From NCBI RefSeq assembly GCF_022605725.1, contig NC_065546.1, positions 34,468,227 to 34,532,226 of the forward strand: DNA of 64,000 nt, written 5' to 3'. The position numbers and the translations under genes were made by a program. Each line of letters begins with the position of its first letter. Position 1 is the stretch's first letter. The notes under the pieces are model-generated. The model saw only the letters and a list, made by a program, of their open reading frames with translations, was not told the origin of the DNA and ran no database searches. This DNA is from Anthonomus grandis grandis (lineage: Eukaryota; Arthropoda; Insecta; Coleoptera; Curculionidae). Shown in pieces: positions 53,452 to 64,000 of this stretch.

Positions 53452-54352
53452 TATATCTAATCTATATATTATAGTTTATATAATATATAATAATAACTAT
53501 CTATATATTATAGTTTATATCTAAAAATAAGTAACATGATTTGATACGGCACGTACAGATGTTTCACATCTAGGTGCTTGATTGTTTATCTAAATCATGT
53601 TGCAATTTTAAGGAATCATTAATTTTGCTAATACTTTTAAAAAGTTTTCAATCATTCCTATAGAGAACACATTCGCAGTATTTAATTATTGTCTGTGGAA
53701 CACCAGAGTCGACCGAAATTTGTTTTTTTTTTTGAGAAAGCATTTTCTCTCTTTACAATTTGTGTTCTATTGCTCAAATAACTTTTTAAACAAAGAAGCA
53801 AAGTGTCGTGAACTCCAAATGACTGCAACTTATTAATAAGAAGACTGTGTTGAACCCTGTCAAACGCCTTTGAAAAATCTGTATAGGCAACACCAAATTG
53901 TTGCCGGTTTTCCAAGCCGCAAGGATTCACATATAACAACATATAACAAGAAGTTCATATTAGTAAAGTGACCCTTAATAAAACCATCTTGAGCAATCGA
54001 TAGAGCATTATAGAAAATAGGTGAGATCTTCTTTGAATTTATGTGATCTAACAATTTTGCCACCATGGACATTTTTGAAATTGGACGGTAATTTTTGATA
54101 TCATGCTTATCGCCATTTTTAAAGGTAGGTGTATTAAAGACAAATGACAGTTTTCCAATTTGATGTATGCGTTCGCTAGTTTGGTTACCGTAAGTAATTG
54201 AACTAGGTAATTCCGAGTTTTTATTTTTAAAATGAACATTAAATATGCCAAATTCTTTGCAATCATTACCTATATTGTTTTGGAGCATGTCAATGTGATT
54301 TATACAATGAGTACGTGCATTACAACAAGCTGACAGGCCGCTATCAACAACA
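52930..54352 (-). pseudogene. LINE-F: antisense reverse transcriptase remnant
   Basis: The minus strand from about 54352 shows PTFKNGDKHDIKNYRPISKMS, YTDFSKAFDRVQHSLL (motif A), a truncated GVPQ, KSISKINDSLKLQ and, beyond a TA repeat, IKDLGV, KQLGFISRTFKDF and FEYASPVWSSQ to about 52930. The YADD region is lost. An AT-rich block (53215-53520) has expanded inside it. The upstream side is truncated by the Helitron. Confidence 0.7.
53379..53450. repeat. (TA)n microsatellite
   Basis: About 70 bp of alternating TA with one AATA interruption, embedded in the LINE-F remnant. Can extrude as a cruciform. Confidence 0.95.
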
Positions 54353-56520
54353 CTGACCAGCTTCTTTGAAATGTGCCAGAATGATGACTGCCCGAACGCT
54401 GCTTTACTCCGAAATGCCAAGATATTATACCTGGAATCAATCGTTAAAGACATTTCAACGAAGAAAACAAGGTCAGCCCGTTCCAGGTTACCCACAAGTA
54501 TTTTCCACCGATGCACTAGGACGTCTTTACACAATTCATCCCAACCAAGACGAGTGTTTTTATTTGCGTTTACTGTTAATCAATGTTCGTGGACCAACAT
54601 CATTCCAACATCTGCGAACTATTAATGGTGTATTATGCGGCACATACAGAGAAGCCTGTCAACTTATGGGATTGCTAGAAAATGATACTCATTGGCACCA
54701 CACTCTGGAAGATGCTGTAGTTTCATCAAATGCTAAACAAATACGAACATTGTTTTCTATAATTTTGTCTTCATGCTTCCCATCAACGCCAATTGATCTG
54801 TGGAACAAATATAACTATCATATGGCCGAAGATATATTGCATCAGACGCGACTTAGGACATCGAATGCAGATTTGCAAATGAACGAAGAAATTAAAAATG
54901 AAGCATTAATTTTAATTGAGGATGTGTGCTTGATGATTACCAACAAAAGATTAATACAATTAGGAATGATAGGTCCCAATCGCCCAATACACGACGCATT
55001 TAATCAAGAGTTAAGACGCGAAACCGAATAACGGAAATAGTTCAACGAAACGTTCCCCTATTAAATCAACAACAAAAACATGCCTATGATACGCTGATGA
55101 GAGTAGTCAACGATGAAACTGGGGGACTGTTTTTCTTAGATGCTCCTGGTGGAACTGGAAAAACGTTTTTAATCTCATTAATTTTGGCAGCGATTCGATC
55201 GCAAAATGGAATTGCACTCGCATTTGCTTCATCAGGTATTGCAGCTACGTTGTTAGAAGGCGGTCGAATAGCTCATTCAGCACTCAAGTTGCCGTTAAAC
55301 ATGCAAATTATCGAAACTCCAACTTGCAACATTTCGAGGCATTGTGCGATGGCCAAAGTCTTACAACAAAGCAAATTAATCGTTTGGGAGGAGTGCACAA
55401 TGGCAAACAAAAAATCTCTGGAGGCATTAGACCGCACAATGCAAGATTTACGACACAACCAGAACCGGTTTGGTGGTGCGATGATTCTATTGGCAGGTGA
55501 TTTTCGACAAACATTGCCGGTAATGCCACGATCAACACCAGCCGACGAACTTAATGCATGTTTGAAGTCGTCAAATTTATGGAAGTATGTCAAAACAGTT
55601 AAATTAAATATAAACATGCGAGTCGAATTGCAGAACGATCAATCTGGAGAAGCTTTTTCAAAACAATTGCTTGATATTGGTAATGGCAAAATTCCAGTAG
55701 ACACATCGTCGGGATACATTAACTTCCCTCCCAATTTTTGTAACTTTGTTGAATCAAAAACCGAACTTATCGAGGAGGTGTTCCCAAATATTGTTCAAAA
55801 TTATAAAAACCACGATTGATTAAGCGAACGAGTTATATTGGCTGCGAAAAACGTTGATGTCAACGAAATAAATTTTGAAATTCAAAATAAGATTGCAGGC
55901 GATCTTATGACTTATAAATCCATTGATTCCGTTACCAACCAAGATGATGTCGTTAACTATCCAACCGAATTTTTAAACTCGCTGGAAATACCCGGACTTC
56001 CACCTCATAATCTGCAATTAAGAGTCGGATCGGTTATTATTATGTTGCGGAACATAAACCAACCACGTCTTTGCAATGGCACCCGCCTTGCGGTGAAGAA
56101 ACTGATGAACACTGTCATCGAAGCAACAATTTTGAAAGGGAAGTACAAAGGCGAAGACGTTTTAATTCCACGCATCCCCATGATTCCGAACGACATGCCA
56201 TTCGATTTTAAGCAGATGCAATTTCCTGTGCTACTTGCACTTGCAATGACGATAAATAAATCGCAAGGGCAGTTATTAAATGTTTGTGGCATAAATTTAG
56301 AAAATCCATGTTTTTCACATGGTCAATTGTATGTGGCCTGCTCCCGTGTTGGAAAACCTTTCACATTATTTATTTTCGCTCCAGGAAAGAAAACTAACAA
56401 TGTTGTGTATCAAAAAGCGTTACAATAAATATTTAATAGCTTTTTGTAGTATTGTTTTGATTTTTTTATTAAATTGTTTGGTATTAACTACGGCGGTACG
56501 AAGTTCGCCGGGTCAGCTAG
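54353..56520 (+). mobile_element. 5'-truncated Helitron
   Basis: Encodes only the helicase half of a Rep-helicase and ends at 56520 with the classic 3' signature: a short GC hairpin (CGGCG-GTACGAAGTT-CGCCG, 56491-56510) followed by CAGCTAG, the next base being T. The 5' end and Rep domain are absent: the copy begins mid-helicase at 54353 against LINE-F. It lies in the 0.4-kb tandem repeat. Confidence 0.88.
54366..56428 (+). pseudogene. Helitron PIF1-like helicase
   Basis: Frames: up to 55031 the N-terminal helicase-flanking region (ECFYLRLLLINVRGPTSF, LCGTYREACQLMGLL). 55097-55819: APGGTGKTF (Walker A), IVWEECTM (Walker B; usual D-E altered to E-E) and LAGDFRQTLPV. 55838-56428: QLRVGSVIIMLRN, TINKSQGQ (motif V/VI) and YVACSRV. 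Breaks are a frameshift near 55030 and a TGA at 55818. It would unwind DNA during rolling-circle transposition, but this copy lacks the Rep nuclease. Confidence 0.85.
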
Positions 56521-57160
56521 TATTTGTATATAATTTTAGCAAAAATTTTTAAACAAAGTGATAAATTGAATGTCTTTCACAAGAATAATATGGAATTCAA
56601 GCCTAACTGTATTTTTAACATTAGCGCCATCTTGGAGAAAAATGACTCATTAGTTTTTACGTCAAAACTGTCAAAAAACAGGTTAGTTGTCGTTATGGCC
56701 CAAAAGACATTTCTAACTTTCATTGACGCATGAACGCCATCTTGGGGGTCGCCACTCAGAAAGATGGTGAATAGGAGACCATCTTGATTAGAACAGACTT
56801 AAATATAGTTTTGTACAATGAGTAGTACAATTTGAAGCATTTTTTTACAATGCTTTATTGTGATTGACTCGGCAAAGGAGTTGGCTGATACCTATTATGG
56901 TAAAGAGTACGAGAGAAAGTAATAAATTAAATGCTTTTCACAAGGATAATATGGATAATATACACTATAACTGTGTCTTAAATGTAACAATTACGTTTAT
57001 AGTACTTTTAATATGATCACCAGTTCTTAAATCACAACTGTCAAAAGATAGATCAGGTGTCGTCGTAAAGCACATCTTAAAAAAAAAGTTCTAGCTTTTA
57101 AAATGGTGGACGAATGGTGTCCACCATGCTACTCCGAAATGACAGCTTCAACTATAAAAA
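56521..57160. repeat. ~0.4-kb tandem repeat, right copies
   Basis: Continues the array of 51030-51760: ATAATATGGA at 56585 and 56946 (period 361), GAGACCATCTTGATTAGAA at about 56776, and AGTTGTCGTTATGG-like phrases. The Helitron 3' end abuts it at 56520. Confidence 0.7.
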
Positions 57161-57704
57161 TGTCCGAATGGACATACAAATATTTAAATGAGGATCTGTG
57201 ATGTTTGACCCATTTTTCCTTACTGGAACGCATCCTCATCTCCCAATAACAAACCGACAGCAACAGTTGGAATCCAGGCACGTAGTAGGGGGGTTTTTCC
57301 ATGGCAACGTCGAGAGCGCTTATACCGCCCATCGGCGCCCTTTTAACACAAGATAAGTTCAGTTTAGATCGCGATTTTCGCAAGGCCGGACGGTCATTTA
57401 CTGACACACCTTTACCCTGTATTCTCTTATTTAAAAAAAAATATATAAAAAAAACAATTTTTTCCCTTTTGATTTTAGGGAGTTAAAATGAAGACCTCCT
57501 CGTTTTCTCTTCGAGTCATGCGACGGGTAAGATCGATGTGCTGCTACGATGGGTGTTACTGAAATAATTGGCTCTTGCATGTCTCTGTTGCTTACCTTTT
57601 TTTTGCTTACCCAACAATTCTTATCCATATTGTAACCGTTACATATCTTCAGCATATTAAAATATTGCTTTTCGAATTATTTAAGTAAGACAGGATTTAA
57701 TAAT
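57161..57704. other. Unassigned, locally GC-richer
   Basis: 57200-57410 is richer in GC than its surroundings, with an open minus-strand frame (KSRSKLNLSCVKRAPMGG). I recognise no domain, and no splice sites frame it convincingly. A mariner-type end (TATACAGGGTGATCGC) starts at 57704. Confidence 0.3.
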
Positions 57705-57789
57705 ATACAGGGTGATCGCAAGTTTAATCCTTCATACAAATATAAAATGATTAGACCGATTTTTAATTTTTTTCAATATTTTCAATGTC

Positions 57790-59608
57790 GATATTTTAGC
57801 GATTTTTGTCAGGCTGTGAATTTGCTTCAAAATTACTTCTGATATCTTGGGAACTATCAGAAAAGGTACGACCTTTCGGCTTTTTTTTACGGTCAGATTA
57901 TAGAAAATCCGTTGTCATTATAAAAATTGCACGAATAGTTATTTCACAATCACAAAGATGGAAATTGTGTATGGAATTTTTTTCGAAAAAAAAACTGGCA
58001 TTTTTTTTAAAGATATCAGTGGCTAGGCAGACCTTGTTGATGACCATCATACAATTTTTTAAACCGCAACCTCACCCCAAAATACTCAATTTCTAAGAAA
58101 CATGGGAATATGGAAAAACAGTTGGAATAATTAAGATTGAGACAATAGTTTTCTCACAATGGTCTCTTAAATATGAAGATTTGTCATTTTTCCAGTCCCT
58201 TTTTAAATTTTTTTTTTCAAGAATCTAAGAGGCTAGAATTCGCCTCATGCGTAGCTCACAAAAAATGCCTGGTTATAATGAGATTTCAGTGGTGTTAAAG
58301 AAAGAAAGAATTTTAAGAATTTAAATTTAAAATTTTAAGAATGCCCAAATTGGCCATTTCCTACGAACTTTTTGGACTCCAAATTCGCCTCAAAATACTC
58401 AATATCTAAGGAAGGGTATGAGGTAAGATCTTCTGGACGGTCTAATTATATTCAGAAAATGAAAAAAATCATTTGAATAAATAGAATCGAGGTGATACTT
58501 TTCCCACAATCGTCCTCCAAAGTTGAAGATTTTTCTAGTATCTCCAGACATGGAAATTTCTTCGAGAAAAAATGTTTTGTCACTCCATAAATTATAAAAA
58601 ATTTGGATTGTAATAAGATCTGAGTAGTACTTTAGGAATTATATGAATTTAAAAATGTCGAAATTAGCCAATTTTGTCCAAATTCATCTTAAAATTTCGA
58701 AATCTCAGAAGCCAAGAGTTATGACCTACCGGCTAGTTCTATAGTATTCAGACGGTCCAGAGTATGGAAATCCTGTTAAAGTTATGGAAATTGATCTAAT
58801 AGTTTTTCCACGATCGTCTTCCAAAGTTGAAAATTTTGACTGCAATTTTTTCTAAAGATAGTGACTAGATCTAACCTCGTAGATGAACAAAATAGGTACC
58901 GGGATCTCAGTGGCACTGTAGGATGATACATAGATTTCAAAATTGGCCAATTTTGATGTTTTTTTTTAGTCTCCAAACTCACATCAATATCTCAGGTACG
59001 TCCTTTCAGATAGGCTCATTGGATTCAGAATGTCGAGAATATGAGAAAACCGCCTAAATAATCAGGATTGAGTTGATACTTTTCTCATAGTCGTCCTCCA
59101 AAGTTGAGGAATCTTCAGATGCCTGGAAGAGGATCTTTTACTAAACAATTTTTTTTTTGACCCTAGGTCTAAGTAGTACTTCAAAATTATATAAATTTGA
59201 AAACTTCTAAATTGCGCAATTTTGTCGATGTTTTTGGAACTCAAATCCATCTCAAAATACTTAATATCTCAGAAACTTCAAGAGGCACGATCTTTCGGCT
59301 GATCTCATAGTATTCAGGCGGTCCAGGATATGGATCAGACGTTAAATTAATTAAAGTTGGTCCCTTCGTTTTTTCACAATCTCTTCCAAAGTTGAGACAT
59401 TGGGATGAAATTAAATATATTATATATTTTTAGAATTTTCTGTAAAAATGTCAATGGCTAGATCCCACCTCATAGATGACCGAAATACCTTGATCTGAGT
59501 GGACTTTAGGAATTATGTGAATTTAAATTTTCTAGAAAAATTGGGTGATTTTGTCGATTTTTTTGAACCCAAATTCACCTTAAAATACTGAATATCTCAT
59601 GTACTGCA
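57790..59608. repeat. Diverged ~290-bp tandem array, left part
   Basis: TCCAAAGTTGA recurs at 58514, 58820, 59097 and 59385 (periods 306, 277, 288). Between copies the phrases GGTACGACCTT, TATTCAGACGGTCCAGA, GGCCAATTTTG and AAATACTGAATATCTCA return in fixed order. No coding frame. Mariner-7 splits the array. Confidence 0.75.
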
Positions 59609-59610
59609 TA

Positions 59611-61932
59611 TAGGGTGTCCCAGCGAAAACAAAACAGAGGTATTTTTGGTATGAAAAAAAAATTTTTTACAAAAATCTCGAACACGTCGATTTTAGTTTT
59701 CGAGGGGGAGAACTTTTCCTTACCAAGGCACCCTTATACCAGTAACCCTCTTCGAGGGGGTGGGATCACCCCTAAAATCTTAAATAGAAAAAGGGGTCGT
59801 ATCATTCCTTATTTTGAAGGCCTTTTTACTCTGAATTTAAATGGTGACTTCTGAGTGACTGATGGATATCTTGTGGATATAAAAATAGCAAAAAATACAA
59901 TCTTTACTGCCAGTAAAAGTGGAGAGATAAGAAATACCTACCCTTTTCCTTTTGTGTCTTTTAAATAAAACAAGTTTATTTAAATTACGTCAATTTATTA
60001 AATGTTCAAATTGTGCCCCGCCTACTTCCATGCAGGAATACAGGTTTTGCTCAAAACGATACCTGACGTTTTGTGGAACTTCAGGTGTTATCATCTGACA
60101 CTCATTTATAATTCTCTGACGTAAGTCTTCTAGGGTGTCTGGTTGGGTAGCGTAAACTTTTGTTTTTAAATGCCCCCATAAAAAAAAATCTAATGGGGTT
60201 AAATCGGGTGACCTAGCTAGCCATTCCATAAAAGGTCCTCTCCTTCCAATCCAACGATCAGGAAATATCTCATCAAGATATTGCCTCACACCAGCAGCAT
60301 AATGTGGAGGCGCTCCGTCTTGTTGGAAAACGACTTGATCATCATCAGAATGATTTCCGCCTTCCATTATTTCTACTATTCTTGGATATACGGCATTTTC
60401 CAAGAGATCTCGGTACATTTCTCCATTCAAATTTCCGGGCAGAAAAAACGGACCACCAATGGAGCCGCCCAAGATTCCCGCCCAAACATTTAACTTCTCA
60501 GGGAACTGGGTATGAACTTCACGAAACTGGCCCGGATTTGCATTTGACCAGTAGCGGCAGTTATGACGATTTACGTTGCCATTAAGAAAAAAAGTACATT
60601 CATCTGAAAAGCAAATGTTGTAAATAAGAGGCGGATTAACAGTTATCATATCACTAAGCGATTCAGAAAATTGCACTCGTCTGTCAAAATCGTCCTCATT
60701 CAGTTCTTGCACCAGATGAATTTTGTAAGCATGGAATTTATTATGCTTAAGTATCCTATGTAAGCAAAAGTAGTGTTGCTTACTCCTGTACTCGTCGCCA
60801 ATTTTCTGACACTTATTCCTGGCTCGGCATGAAGTTGACCTAGGACAGTTATTTGCATTGCTTCATTGACAACAACAGCATTTTGAACCTCACGCTTTTT
60901 ATTTAAGACACTGCCAGATTCCCTAAATTTAGCAACTATTTCTAGAACGTATTTTCTGTTGACTCGTTTTTCTGGATGAAGGTCATTAAATTCTTGTACC
61001 GTTCTATTGGCACAATTGTTATGCCGAAAGAAAAACTCTATCATCTCAACCCTCTCTGCAGTAGAATAAACTATTTGTAACAGTGTTTCAACACGTAAAA
61101 GACTGGGTAATAATTTAAAACTATTTAAATAAATGCTGCTTTATGAAAAAAGTACCAATGATATTTAGCAAGCTAAATAAATTCTTCAGATACTTGTGTT
61201 TGCATTTTATTTGGTATTTTGTTTTTATTTATGATATGCTGATAAGGTGTAATAACAATAATATTAACAATACTAATAAATTTTTAATCATGTTTTAATG
61301 ATCCAATAAAAAAAATTGTAAGAAAGGGTTTCAGGCATAAAGGTTTATTTAAAGCATTTTTTTCCAGAATTTTATTTGGCTTTCATATCCAGAAGAAATC
61401 CAGCAGTCACTCAGAAGTCACCATTAAAGTTTAAAGTGAAAACGCTTTCAACATAAGGTATAACACGATCCCTCTTTCTGTTTAAGATTTAAGGGGTGCT
61501 TTCAACCCCTCGTAAAGGATTCCAGGTATTAGGTGGCCTCTTAATTAATAAGTGCCCCCTTCTAAAATAGGATTTCCTTGTTCTTTTAAAAATATTATCC
61601 AAAAAAGAGTCCTAATACCTTTTTCATTTTCGCTGTTTTCGCAATTTTGACAAGCTGTTTTATCCAGAGAAATAATTTTAGCCACTTCAAATTTGGCAGT
61701 TATATTCAGAATTAAAAGACCTTTAAAATAAGGTATCATACGACCCCTCTTTCCATTTAGGATTTTAGGGGTGATTCCACCCCCTCGAAGGGGGTTGCTG
61801 GTATGAGGGTGCCTTGGTAAGGAAAAGTTGTCCCCCTCAAAAATAAAATCGACGTGTTCGAGATTTTTGAAAAAAAAATTTTTTTTTCATACCGACAATA
61901 GCTCTGTTTCGTTTTCGCTGGGACACCCTGTA
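59611..61932 (-). mobile_element. Mariner-7: Tc1/mariner-type element in the satellite array
   Basis: The ends are TATAGGGTGTCCCAGCG (59609) and CGCTGGGACACCCTGTATA (ending 61934). TIRs of about 220 bp pair 59611-59835 with 61720-61932 (for example TCGAGGGGG, ACGACCCCT). The inner right side has an extra degenerate copy of the TIR's inner half at about 61440-61510. The transposase is on the minus strand. Confidence 0.9.
59990..61044 (-). pseudogene. Mariner-7 transposase, nearly intact (one frameshift)
   Basis: First frame 61044-60760: MIEFFFRHNNCANRTVQEF, KRVNRKYVLEIVAKFRESG, RKLATSTGVSNTT. A frameshift at about 60775 leads to the second frame ending at 59990: HLVQELNEDDFDRRVQF, FSDECTFF (first Asp), NVWAGILGG, FQQDGAPPHY (second Asp), ARSPDLTPLDFFLWGHLK (third Asp) and QFEHLIN. 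There are 42 residues between the second and third Asp, one more than in the other elements (an extra residue in the GPFMEW strip). It is the best-preserved mariner here. Confidence 0.88.
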
Positions 61933-61934
61933 TA

Positions 61935-63200
61935 AGAGGTACGACCTTCTGAATGATCTCTTTGGATTTAGAATAACAAGACTATGGAAAAATCGTTGAA
62001 ATAATCAGGATTGAGATGATACTTTTCTTACAATCGTTCTTCAAAGTTGAGAATTTTCAATTTTTTGAGTACCTCCAGGGATGGAAATTTTTTTTAGCCG
62101 CATAAATTATAAAAATTTCGGATTGCGATGAATTTTAAGTAAGTCTTTAGGAATAAAGACAAAATTTGCCAATTATCTTGGACTCCAAATTCGCCTTAAA
62201 ATATTCAATATCTCGGGAACTATAAAAGGTACGACCTTTTGGCTGGTTTCATAGTATTTAGACGGTTCAGAACAAGGAAAACCCGGTAAAACTATAAAAA
62301 TTGATCGAATAGATTTTTGATAATTGTTTTCGATATTTGAAAATTTTACAACGAATTTTTTTAGGAAAATTTTTTTTTTTTTTTTTAAGATACCTGTGAC
62401 TACATCTCACTTTGTAAATAACCAAAATACTGGAATCTGTGAGGCACTTTAGGAATTACATGAGTTTTAAAATGTTTAAAGAAATTGGCCCATTTGGCAT
62501 ATTATAGAGAATTTACATGAATTTAAAAATGTTGAAATTGGCTAATTTTGATTTTTTTTAATCACAAATTCATCTCAGATTCTCAGAAACTATAAGTGGT
62601 ACGAGCTTCTGAATGGTCTCATTGTATTCAGACGATCCAGAATATGGAAATCCCGAAAATCAATTTTTTTCGAAAAAAAATTTTGGACTTTTTTGTAAAG
62701 AGACCAGTAGATACATCTAATTTCGTAGATGATCAAAATACTGAGATCTGAGTGGAACTTCAGAAATTATATATGTTTTAAAATGTCTAAGGAAATTGGC
62801 CAATTTTGTTGATTTTTTGACCATTAAATCATCCACCTCAAAATAGTTAATATCTCAAGGAGTATAATAAATACGACCTTCTGGTTAGTGTCATAGTATT
62901 CAAACGGGTCAGAATATGGACAACCCGTTGAAGGTATTAAAATTGGCATTAAAGTGCCACTCCTCATATGTCGGCATATCACATAATGTCGAAATTGGCC
63001 AATTTTGACGATTTTATTTTTGATTCCGAAATTTGGCTCAAAATCTCAGGAATTATAAGAGGTACGACCTTCTAGATGGTCTCATTGTATTCAGATGATC
63101 CAGAACACGGCAAATTCGTTGAAATTATGAAACTTCATCAAATAATTTTTCCCCAATCGTCTTCCAAAGTTGACTCCAGGTAAGGAAATTTTTTTCGCAA
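61935..63200. repeat. Diverged ~290-bp tandem array, right part
   Basis: Same phrases as 57790-59608 (CAAAGTTGA at 62040 and 63162, GGTACGACCTT at 62230 and 63061, ATTGGCCAATTTTG near 62990), with more length variation. No coding frame. Confidence 0.7.
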
Positions 63201-64000
63201 CAAGATTAATGATCAAATATCATCCGATAATAAACAAATATAACAAATATATAATAAATATAACAAAAGCACCAAGTGATGAAGAAAATTTGCAAATTTC
63301 TCAAAAATAAGCTTCGCATAGTATATGACGTGACAAAACAAGATGGCAAGAAGATATACCAGGAGAACCCAAATAGTTAAACCAAATAAATAAATATAGT
63401 TTCCTATCCAGAAAAGTCAAACTGCTATATTGATATTGAGGTTAAGAATTAAATAGACAAATTCAGTTATCCATGAGAAAAGCCATGTTCAAAAAGCATG
63501 AACTAATTTTAATGAGTATTATTTTAGTTCTGTTTGCGTCTGGGGAAATGCATACGCTCCGTCAAATCCGAGGGCGAAATTTCCTTATTTTATACTTTTT
63601 GAATCAGTAGAATTTTTCAGGCTTCCGCTTTGCCGGCGATTCCTTTTGACATCCCATTCGTGAACACCATTAGCTGGCGTAGACAAACATCATGCAAAAA
63701 AATGATGCGATGCATTGTACCTTAAGGGGTAACCTTGAGTTTAAGACATGAAGGATTTAGTTTTCATATTCCCAAAGAGGAATTTCTTCGACTAAGAAGG
63801 TAACAGCTCAGCTCCATTTTCTGGATTGTTCCTTATCAATAAACCCAAGGAAAGAACCCCTTAGGGTCCACAAGAAAACAAAATAAAGCGTTACATCGAA
63901 TAAACTAGTACGTAACATTTACCGAAGGGCTAAAAGGTTTTAAGAAAATGAAAACGGTGGGCGTAAATAGTAATTATATTCCGGACGGGGGAAGATTTAA
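63201..64000. other. Unassigned end of window
   Basis: No coding frame, TIR or RNA gene could be supported. Base composition becomes less AT-rich after 63530, so a further element may start here and run off the window. Confidence 0.3.

Noticed and set aside
53214..53474. 86-codon hydrophobic frame ending in Ile/Tyr repeats
   Set aside because: Produced by the (TA)n microsatellite.
55273..55617. 114-codon minus-strand frame
   Set aside because: Shadow of the Helitron helicase.
57129..57407. 92-codon minus-strand frame as a host gene
   Set aside because: No recognisable domain, no splice context, surrounded by repeats.

Overview
This is AT-rich eukaryotic DNA from an insect nuclear genome, probably a beetle. 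The order-level guess is an inference from the mix of transposon families. Two intron-containing host genes with GT-AG (one GC-AG) introns and an intron-bearing tRNA rule out a prokaryote. Nearly everything else is transposable elements (TEs), many inserted inside one another. At least fifteen separate insertions can be read from target-site duplications, terminal inverted repeats (TIRs) or broken transposase and polymerase frames.

Layout. 1-8.9 kb: a DIRS-type tyrosine-recombinase retrotransposon split by an almost intact LINE (2181-6250) and a second LINE whose 3' half, with a piece of the DIRS gene, has been inverted. 9.4-20.4 kb: a complete five-exon NUBP2 gene (+ strand; cytosolic Fe-S assembly P-loop scaffold). 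Its third intron has grown from about 56 bp to 9,990 bp because a Tc1/mariner-type element landed in it. That element was then hit by a 1.4-kb element with subterminal repeats, a PIF/Harbinger element and a LINE. 20.7-35.1 kb: a complete six-exon divergent actin-related gene (- strand, 341 codons), convergent with NUBP2. Its 13-kb second intron holds a large unclassified TE, two mariner-type elements, a LINE, a piggyBac and a tRNA-Tyr gene.

35-43 kb: a diverged tandem repeat upstream of the actin-related gene, one or two orphan exon-like segments, and a Tc1 transposase cut into three pieces by a mariner-in-MITE composite and a 3.6-kb element. 43-51 kb: a decayed LINE, a hAT element with a perfect 8-bp target duplication, and another mariner-type element. 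51-57 kb: a roughly 0.4-kb tandem repeat interrupted by a mariner fragment, an antisense LINE and a 5'-truncated Helitron with a clean 3' end. 57.7-63.2 kb: a diverged array of about 290-bp repeats, split by another mariner-type element. The last 0.8 kb is unassigned.

The main themes are the two compact host genes stretched by nested TEs, an actin-related protein that has lost the D-loop region and the actin catalytic triad, and seven distinct mariner-type transposases that share a wide second-to-third Asp spacing (41-42 residues where countable) and mostly CAGGGTG-type ends but have unrelated inner TIRs. Coordinates of exons were set by reading splice sites and checking that the joined frames stay open; TE family names are assignments by motif recognition, without any database search.
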